From Pseudoclavibacter endophyticus (GTDB taxonomy: Bacteria; Actinomycetota; Actinomycetes; Actinomycetales; Microbacteriaceae), in the NCBI RefSeq assembly GCF_008831085.1, contig NZ_WBJY01000004.1, positions 186,001 to 250,000 on the forward strand: a stretch of DNA of 64,000 nucleotides, read 5' to 3'. The position numbers and the translations under genes are program-made. The notes beneath the pieces are model-generated. The model had not been told where the DNA came from. It saw nothing but the letters and a program-made list of their open reading frames with translations, and searched no databases. Within the stretch, counting starts at the first letter, position 1; the number at the start of each line of letters is the position of its first letter. Shown piece by piece: positions 58,242-64,000 of this stretch.

Positions 58242-58420
58242 GGGCGCTTCGGCGGGGGCGGTGGCGTCGGTGGCGGGCCGGCGCTGTTCCCCAGCGGCCG
58301 TCCATCTGCTGCCCGCCGTTGGAGCGAGCGACGAGGCGGCCCACCATTCCCCTGGGGGCGGTGCCTGCCTAGGCTCCTCCCTTGCGATTGCGGGGTGAGC
58401 CCCAGCCGTCCCGCCCGCGC

Positions 58421-59776
58421 CTACACCGTGGGATTGCGCGCGTCATACGCGCGCCACCGCGGCGACAGCCGCAGAAGCAACGCGATGAGCGCGATGATGA
58501 CGACGCCGCCGAAGAGGGGCGGCGCCCAAAGTGTGAGCAGGGCTACGGTCGTGCCCGCGACGAGATCGCCGAGGCGCGGCCCGCCCGCAACGACCGCCAT
58601 GAACAGGCCCTGCGTGCGGCCGCGCATCTCGTCGGGCACGGCCGTGAGAAGCATGGTGGCGCGGAAAATCGCGCTCACCTCATCGGCCGCGCCGGTGCCC
58701 AGGAGCGCGAGGAACGCGAGGATCAGCGCCGTCCACGAGACGCTCGAGAAGTCTTCCCCGGTCTCGCCGAACCAGCCGAGCATCCCGCCGAGGACGACGA
58801 GGCCGAAGAGTGCGGTGAACACCCCGTAGACCATGATCGCCCAGCTGATCGCCACACCGTGGCGATGCACATGCGCGACCCGGCCGCTGAAGAGTCCGGT
58901 CAGCAACGTGCCGATCGCCATCGCCGCGGTCAGGAACCCGACGGTCACCGAACCGCCGCCGATCGCGAGCACCCCGATCGCGGGGAAAAGCGCGTGCGGC
59001 CGGCCGAGCGACATCGCGATGATGTCGACGATGAAGCTCATGCGGATGTTCGGCGCCGTGCGAAGGAATCTCACTCCGTCGATGAGCGATTGCAGCCCGG
59101 GCTTCGCGACTTGCCCGATCGGGGGCAGTTTGGGCAGGCCGATGATGCCGATGAACCCCGCCGTGAACAGGATCACGTCGATGAGGAACGTCAGTGGGTA
59201 GCCGAGGCCCGCGATCATGATGCCGGCGAGCGCCGGCCCGACCGCGACCTGCGTGCCCATCGTGATGCCGTTGAGCGCGGTCGCCCGCGACACGTATTCG
59301 ACGGGCAGGATGCGCGGAATCGCAGCCGTGCGGGCCGCCGAGGTCATGGTGGTGGTGACCGCGTTGATCGTCGTGAAGATGTAGAGCGGCCATACGTCGA
59401 CGCGGACGCCCTGGGCGGCGAGGACACCGTCCGTGAGGGCGAGCGCGAACAGGCCCAGGGTCGAGAGCCAGCCGAGGATCGTGGTGGTGATGGCGACGGT
59501 GCGTCGGTCGAATGCGTCCGCGAGCATCCCGCCCCAGATGCCGGCAGCGACCATCGGCACGAGGGCGATCCCGCCGACGAGCGCCACCATGAAGGTCGAC
59601 TGCGTGATGTCGTAGATCAGCAGGCCGACGGCCGTGAGCGTGAGCCATGAGCCGATGCCTTGGATCGAGCTGCCGATCCACAACCGCGCGAACGTCGGTG
59701 AGACCCGCAGGGGAGCGAGATCGACGAGCGCGCGCTTCCGCTGCGGTGCGCCCGAATCGTCGGTGGTAGCTGGCAC
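58421..59776 (-). CDS. MFS transporter (EntS/MFS_3-like)
   Basis: This 451-residue transporter reads FARLWIGSSIQGIGSWLTLTAVGLLIYDIT and GGMLADAFDRRTVAITTTIL near the start, the MFS_3 (enterobactin exporter/macrolide efflux) type. Twelve helices are expected. It is convergent with the LLM gene 180 bp away and has no adjacent regulator. Substrate unknown. Confidence 0.92.
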   Translation of the reverse strand: MPATTDDSGAPQRKRALVDLAPLRVSPTFARLWIGSSIQGIGSWLTLTAVGLLIYDITQSTFMVALVGGIALVPMVAAGIWGGMLADAFDRRTVAITTTILGWLSTLGLFALALTDGVLAAQGVRVDVWPLYIFTTINAVTTTMTSAARTAAIPRILPVEYVSRATALNGITMGTQVAVGPALAGIMIAGLGYPLTFLIDVILFTAGFIGIIGLPKLPPIGQVAKPGLQSLIDGVRFLRTAPNIRMSFIVDIIAMSLGRPHALFPAIGVLAIGGGSVTVGFLTAAMAIGTLLTGLFSGRVAHVHRHGVAISWAIMVYGVFTALFGLVVLGGMLGWFGETGEDFSSVSWTALILAFLALLGTGAADEVSAIFRATMLLTAVPDEMRGRTQGLFMAVVAGGPRLGDLVAGTTVALLTLWAPPLFGGVVIIALIALLLRLSPRWRAYDARNPTV

Positions 59777-59977
59777 TCGGCCGAGCCTACTCCGCTCTGA
59801 GCGCGCGCCAGGCGCGGTCGCTCCTACCCGTCGACGCTACCGCCGCTCATCAGCTCGTTCATGAGTGGGCAGTGCGGGATCTGCATCGCGGAAGAGGGCC
59901 GCACGCCGAGCGGGGGCCGCGTGCGCCGCCGGCAGGAAGGCCAAGCTGGCGATGGCCGCGAGATAGCCTCGGGACGC

Positions 59978-60004
59978 GGGGCGGGTGGCGTCGCCACCCA
60001 CCCC
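59978..60004 (-). terminator. GC-rich hairpin after the alcohol dehydrogenase gene
   Basis: GGGTGGC (59983-59989) pairs with GCCACCC (59993-59999) around GTC, with outer GGGG/CCCC (59978-59981/60001-60004). It lies 16 bp after the stop on the minus strand; the T tract is missing. Confidence 0.6.
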
Positions 60005-60020
60005 GCCGCCGCGGGCCTCG

Positions 60021-61091
60021 CTACGACATCGACACGAGGATCTTCACCTCGCTGCGGTCGCGCAGCAGCTTCTGGTATCCCTGCTCGATGATGTCGTCGA
60101 CCCGGATGCGGCTCGTGATGAACGGCGCGAGGTCGATGAGTCCCTCGCGCACGAGGCGGATGGCCTCATCGTGGGCGTTCGCGTATCCGATCGCCGAGCC
60201 GAGCACGCGGTCGTGCATCGTCAGCCGGTCGGTGATGTCGAGCTCGTACGGCTTCGCGTGGAGCGCGATCACCTCAAGGCGTCCACCGGGAGCGAGCGCG
60301 TCGAACAGCTGGTCGAGGACCACGCCGACACCGGCCGCGTCGAAGGCGACGGCCGCCATCAAGCCGTCGCTCTGCTCGCGCACGATGTCGGTGAGCGACT
60401 CGGTCGACGGGTCGACCGTCACGTCGGCGACCCCCGTTTCCTGGGCCTTCGCCCGTCGCACCTCGGCAATCTCGCTCACGATCGTGCGCATGCCGTAGGC
60501 GCGCAGCACCGCGGCCGTGAGCAGGCCGATGGGGCCCGCACCGCCCACGACGGCGACGCCGCCCCCCGAGTCCGAGCCGATGCCCGCGTGCCGCACCGCG
60601 TGCACCGTCACCGCGAGCGGTTCGATGAGCGCCGCCTGGTCGAGCGGCATGTCGCCCACCGGGTGCACCCACCGCTTGTCGACGACGATGTGCTCCGACA
60701 GCCCGCCGCCGTGCCCCGAGATGCCGATGAATCCCATCCGCTCGCACAGGTTGTACTTGCCCGCCTTGCAGGCCGGGCAGGTGCCGTCGACCATGAGCGG
60801 TTCGACGGCGACGTGGTCGCCTGGCTGGAGACCGTCGACGCCTTCGCCGACCTCCTCGACCACGCCGGCGAACTCGTGCCCGAACACGACCGGCAGCGTC
60901 TCACCCGACAGGGGGTGCGGTTCGCTCTCGGTGGGCGCCGGCGGTATGGGGCCGTCGTGGTACAAGTGCAGGTCGCTGCCGCAGATGCCGTTGTAGGCCG
61001 GCGCGATCTTCACGGTTCCGGGCCGCACCTGCGGCTCGTCGATCTCGTCGATTCGGACGTCTTCCTTGCCGTAATAGCGTGCTGCTCGCAT
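60021..61091 (-). CDS. zinc alcohol dehydrogenase, butanediol-dehydrogenase-like
   Basis: This 356-residue MDR enzyme shows APAYNGICGSDLHLY (catalytic Cys), FGHEFAGVV, structural Cys cluster TCPACKAGKYNLC, and GGAGPIGLLTAAVLRAYGM. The SDLHLYHDGPIPP start and EPLAVTVHAVR resemble 2,3-butanediol/sorbitol-type dehydrogenases. ATG 61091 follows GAGTGCGCC weakly. It is divergent from the DHA2 transporter gene. The substrate is probably a polyol or diol. Confidence 0.92.
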   Translation of the reverse strand: MRAARYYGKEDVRIDEIDEPQVRPGTVKIAPAYNGICGSDLHLYHDGPIPPAPTESEPHPLSGETLPVVFGHEFAGVVEEVGEGVDGLQPGDHVAVEPLMVDGTCPACKAGKYNLCERMGFIGISGHGGGLSEHIVVDKRWVHPVGDMPLDQAALIEPLAVTVHAVRHAGIGSDSGGGVAVVGGAGPIGLLTAAVLRAYGMRTIVSEIAEVRRAKAQETGVADVTVDPSTESLTDIVREQSDGLMAAVAFDAAGVGVVLDQLFDALAPGGRLEVIALHAKPYELDITDRLTMHDRVLGSAIGYANAHDEAIRLVREGLIDLAPFITSRIRVDDIIEQGYQKLLRDRSEVKILVSMS

Positions 61092-61240
61092 TGGCGCACT
61101 CCCTTGACCCTTGGTCCTGCATGGATGCTCGCGGCCGCCGCGCGCAGGCCTTCGGCCGCCCGAGTCACCACCGTAACGAGGGCGCCCGAGAGCGCCATGC
61201 ACAACCGTCCGCCCGGTACAGCAGTGGGTAGAGTAGCCGG

Positions 61241-62824
61241 GTGCCAGACCCAGCCCACATGTCGCCGTCGCCGCACATGTCGCGCGCCCGCCGATGGACC
61301 GTGCTCGTCACGGTCTCGATCGGCTTGCTGCTCATCAGCCTCGATAACTCGATTCTCTACACCGCGCTGCCGACGCTCACGCGCGACCTCGGGGCATCCG
61401 GGCTCGAGAGCCTTTGGATCATCAACGCGTATCCCCTTGTCATGGTTGGCCTCCTGCTCGGCATCGGTACGCTCGGCGACCGACTCGGGCATCGCCGCAT
61501 GTATCTCGTGGGGCTCGTCGTCTTCGGAATCGCCTCGGCCGGTGCCGCATTTGCGCCCAACGCCGCGGCGCTCATCGGCGCACGCGCCGTGCTCGCGGTG
61601 GGCGCGGCGTTCATGATGCCGGCCACGCTCGCCCTCATTCGCATCACATTTCGCGTCGAACGCGAACGGAACATCGCCATCGCGATCTGGGGCAGCATCG
61701 CCGTCGTGGGCATGTCGCTCGGGCCGATTCTCGGCGGCACGCTGCTCGAGTTCTTCTGGTGGGGATCGGTCTTCCTCATCAACGTGCCGGTCGTCGCGGT
61801 GACGATCGTGCTCGTGCTGGCGATCGCGCCGCGCGACCTTCCCGACCCGACCAAGCGGTGGGACGCGATCTCCTCCACCCAGGTGATGGTCGGCCTCGTG
61901 GGGGCCGTGTTCGCCATCAAAGAGGCCGCGCACGCCCAGCCGTCCTGGCTCATCGTCGGCGTCGCCGTGATCGCCTCGGCCCTCGGCTTCTGGCTGTTCG
62001 TGCGGCGCCAGCGGCGGCTCGAGCATCCGCTGCTCGTCTTCTCGATCTTCCGCAACGCGGCCTTCTCGTCGGGCGTCATCGCGGCTGCCGTGGCGTTGTT
62101 CGCGATCGCGGGCATCCAACTCGTCACGACGCAACGATTCCAGCTCGTCCAGGGCTTCTCGCCGCTCGAAGCGGGGCTGCTGGTGGCCGCGCTCGCGGTC
62201 GGCACGGTCCCCACCTCGCTGCTCGGCGGCGCATTCCTGCACCGCACCGGCCTTCGGCTGCTGATCGCGGGCGGCTTCGCGGTCACGGTCGTAGGCGGCA
62301 TCATCGCCATCGCTTCACTCCCGTCGCTGGGCGACACGGCAGGCGACGCTCCGGACCCGGGGGGTGCGGTAGCGACGACGCCCGGCTTCGGGCTCTTCGT
62401 CGCCGGCCTGTTGGTCATCGGCCTCGGGCTCGGTGCGGTGTTCGCCGTGGCCTCGTCCGCCATCATCGGCAACGCCCCTACCTCGCGCGCCGGCATGGCG
62501 GCAGGCGTCGAGGAGGTCTCCTACGAGTTCGGAGGTCTGATCGCCGTCGCCTTGCTCGGCAGCCTCGTCACCTTCGTGTACACCGCGACGGTGCAGCTGC
62601 CCGACGGCACGCCGGAGGTGGCCCGCGAGAGTCTCTCGGACGCGCTCGCGGTCGCGGGAGGTGACCCGGCCGTTGTCGCGCGGGCCGGCGCCGCCTACGA
62701 CACGGCGTTCGCGGTCGTCCTCGTCGTGATCGTGGCGGTGCTGCTGGCCGCGACCGTCGCGACTGCCTGGATGCTGCGCCGATACGGTCCCGGCACCCGC
62801 TCGCAGCTGCACTCCGAGCACTGA
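61241..62824 (+). CDS. MFS transporter, DHA2 (14-TM) family
   Basis: This 527-residue exporter has LLLISLDNSILYTALPTLTRDLGASGLESLWIINAYPLVMVGLLLGIGTLGDRLGHRRMYLVG (quoted in part), the DHA2 motif, GPILGGTLLEFFWWGSVFLINVP and a second half with MAAGVEEVSYEFGG. GTG 61241 begins it; ATGs at 61259 and 61277 are alternatives. Multidrug or metabolite efflux is the likely role. It is divergent from the BDH-like gene. Confidence 0.93.
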   Translation: MPDPAHMSPSPHMSRARRWTVLVTVSIGLLLISLDNSILYTALPTLTRDLGASGLESLWIINAYPLVMVGLLLGIGTLGDRLGHRRMYLVGLVVFGIASAGAAFAPNAAALIGARAVLAVGAAFMMPATLALIRITFRVERERNIAIAIWGSIAVVGMSLGPILGGTLLEFFWWGSVFLINVPVVAVTIVLVLAIAPRDLPDPTKRWDAISSTQVMVGLVGAVFAIKEAAHAQPSWLIVGVAVIASALGFWLFVRRQRRLEHPLLVFSIFRNAAFSSGVIAAAVALFAIAGIQLVTTQRFQLVQGFSPLEAGLLVAALAVGTVPTSLLGGAFLHRTGLRLLIAGGFAVTVVGGIIAIASLPSLGDTAGDAPDPGGAVATTPGFGLFVAGLLVIGLGLGAVFAVASSAIIGNAPTSRAGMAAGVEEVSYEFGGLIAVALLGSLVTFVYTATVQLPDGTPEVARESLSDALAVAGGDPAVVARAGAAYDTAFAVVLVVIVAVLLAATVATAWMLRRYGPGTRSQLHSEH

Positions 62825-62854
62825 GCGGACCGGTGCGGGCGCGCCTGGCGTGTC

Positions 62855-62929
62855 GGGTCGCTCCGAGCTACCGAGTTGGACATTTGCTACCGAACGTTGG
62901 GTAGCGGTTGTCCGGTCGGGTAGCGGTTG
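62855..62929. repeat. 75-bp direct repeat, copy 1
   Basis: It is identical to 62966-63040 except for one base. It contains the inverted repeat GCTACC-N8-GGTAGC (62886-62905) and is followed by GGTAGCGG-type short repeats. Confidence 0.9.
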
Positions 62930-62965
62930 CACGTTTCCGGGTGTGTCGGTGCGGGCTGAGCTACC

Positions 62966-63040
62966 GGGTCGCTCCGAGCTACCGAGTTGGACATTTGCTA
63001 TCGAACGTTGGGTAGCGGTTGTCCGGTCGGGTAGCGGTTG
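62966..63040. repeat. 75-bp direct repeat, copy 2
   Basis: This is the second copy, starting 111 bp after copy 1. The one difference (C to T in the hairpin arm) leaves a G-U pair. Further TCCGGTCGGGTAGCGG units follow to about 63060. Confidence 0.9.
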
Positions 63041-63122
63041 TCCGGTCGGGTAGCGGGCGCCTGGTCGGGTACCGCCGCGCAGGCCCCGTGTCGCCCGCGC
63101 GCCCGCCCCGCGCACCCGCGCG

Positions 63123-64000
63123 CTACGCCGCCGGATCGAGCAGCACCTTGATCGCGCGCCGCTCGTGCATGGCCTCGTAGCCCTCAGCAGCTCGCGAGAG
63201 CGGCAGCGTGAGATCGAACACGCGGCCGGGGTCGAACTCGCGGCGCCAGATGCGGTCGATGAGATCGGGCAGGAAGCGCCGTACGGGCGCGGGACCGCCG
63301 TGCAGGTGCACGAGCGACGAGAACAGCAGCCGGCCGGATAGCTCGACGCCGTGACCGAGGCCGAGGAAACCGACGTGCCCGCCGGGCCGCGTCGACTGCA
63401 CGGCCTGCAGCATCGACTCGTGCGTGCCGACCGCCTCGATGACTGAGTGCGCGCCGAGTCCTCCGGTCACATCCTTCACCGCCTCGACGCCTTCGTCGCC
63501 GCGCGCCTCGATAATTTCGGTGGCGCCGTAGTCCCGTGCCAGCGCCTGCCGGTCGGCGTGTCTCGACATCGCGATGATGCGTTCGGCCCCGAGCTGCTTC
63601 GCGGCGAGCACCCCCATGAGCCCGACCGCGCCGTCGCCGACCACCGCCACCGTCTTGCCGGGCATGACCTCGGCGGCGACGGCGCCGAACCAGCCGGTGC
63701 CGAGCACGTCCGACGCGGCGAGGAGCGAGGGCACGAGCGAGGCGTCGGGATGCTCGGGGGTCGCCACGAGCGTTCCGTCGGCGAGCGGGACGCGGAGCCG
63801 CTCGGCCTGCGATCCCATCGAGGCCATGCCGACGGCGTGCACGCACCGCGACTGGTAGCCGGCGAGGCAGATCTCGCATGTGTTGTCCGACGCGATGAAC
63901 GACCCGACGACGAAGTCGCCGGGCGCGACCGTGCGCACGTCTGCTCCGACGTCTTCGACGACGCCGACGTATTCGTGCCCCATCGGCGCTCCGGTCGTCT
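63123..64000 (-). CDS. zinc-dependent alcohol dehydrogenase (start outside window)
   Basis: The visible part of a medium-chain dehydrogenase begins inside GAPMGHEYVGVVEDVG, so the catalytic-Cys N-terminus lies beyond the window. It has a Cys cluster NTCEICLAGYQSRC, dinucleotide motif VVGDGAVGLMGVLAAKQLG, and YGATEIIEARGDEGVEAV. The Met at 63983 is part of the GHE motif, not a start. It resembles threonine/alcohol dehydrogenases of actinobacteria. Substrate unknown. Confidence 0.92.
   Translation of the reverse strand, partial: TTGAPMGHEYVGVVEDVGADVRTVAPGDFVVGSFIASDNTCEICLAGYQSRCVHAVGMASMGSQAERLRVPLADGTLVATPEHPDASLVPSLLAASDVLGTGWFGAVAAEVMPGKTVAVVGDGAVGLMGVLAAKQLGAERIIAMSRHADRQALARDYGATEIIEARGDEGVEAVKDVTGGLGAHSVIEAVGTHESMLQAVQSTRPGGHVGFLGLGHGVELSGRLLFSSLVHLHGGPAPVRRFLPDLIDRIWRREFDPGRVFDLTLPLSRAAEGYEAMHERRAIKVLLDPAA

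Noticed and set aside
62850..63053. 67-codon frame with an internal repeat (WTFATERWVAVVRSGSGC)
   Set aside because: It arises from the duplicated 75-bp DNA repeat; no ribosome-binding site or family support.

Overview
The window is high-GC actinobacterial DNA. The L21-L27-Obg-NadD-RsfS order, a long E. coli-type ArgG, dense LLM flavoenzymes and abundant GTG/TTG starts and ATGA overlaps point to Microbacteriaceae or a close relative (inference; no 16S is present).

Layout. 1-5.6 kb is conserved housekeeping: rplU (5' cut), rpmA, a perfect 14-bp hairpin, obgE, a small membrane protein, nadD, a proline/alanine-rich one-TM protein, rsfS and a TauE/SafE exporter. 5.7-11.5 kb is accessory: tRNA-Ala(GGC) with promoter and terminator, a decayed IS3-family transposase, a cupin, a heavy-metal P1B ATPase (CPG variant) with an HMA chaperone, a divergent Crp/Fnr regulator over an FNR-like palindrome, and a probable aconitase remnant. 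11.5-21.7 kb holds regulator/effector pairs: MarR with an MFS exporter (TGTA-N3-TACA operators), an SDR with an N-terminal extension, another MarR, RidA, a TetR/flavodoxin-fold quinone reductase pair, an ASRT-family protein overlapping an aldonolactone-oxidase-like flavoprotein, DUF4383 and a 16-Cys copper-binding protein.

21.7-29.8 kb: argG, a BASS/ACR3-like transporter, a lytic transglycosylase-like protein, an alpha/beta-hydrolase stub, a zinc alcohol dehydrogenase, DUF2306 and a NarL-type two-component system. 29.8-37.8 kb is a tightly coupled operon (MHS transporter, YtcJ-like amidohydrolase, AruI-like ThDP decarboxylase, agmatinase/guanidinobutyrase family) opposite a tandem Lrp/AsnC regulator and a DapA-like aldolase. 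It looks like uptake and degradation of a guanidino compound.

38-46.3 kb: a sortase-like protein, a repeat-rich spacer, DUF1684 with three LLM flavoenzymes, a lone AAA ATPase, and an ArsR/SRPBCC/VOC set. 46.4-58.2 kb is the most interesting system. A GMC oxidoreductase-ALDH-MarR operon faces a lipoprotein-SnoaL-like-permease-ATPase-CocE hydrolase-LLM monooxygenase operon, with two related TTGACAAAA palindromes between them. This reads as a self-contained uptake and oxidative catabolic regulon of unknown substrate. 58.4-64 kb: two MFS transporters, two zinc alcohol dehydrogenases (one cut by the window end) and a 75-bp duplicated repeat.

Identities were assigned by reading motifs and from memory of the families. 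No database search was run.
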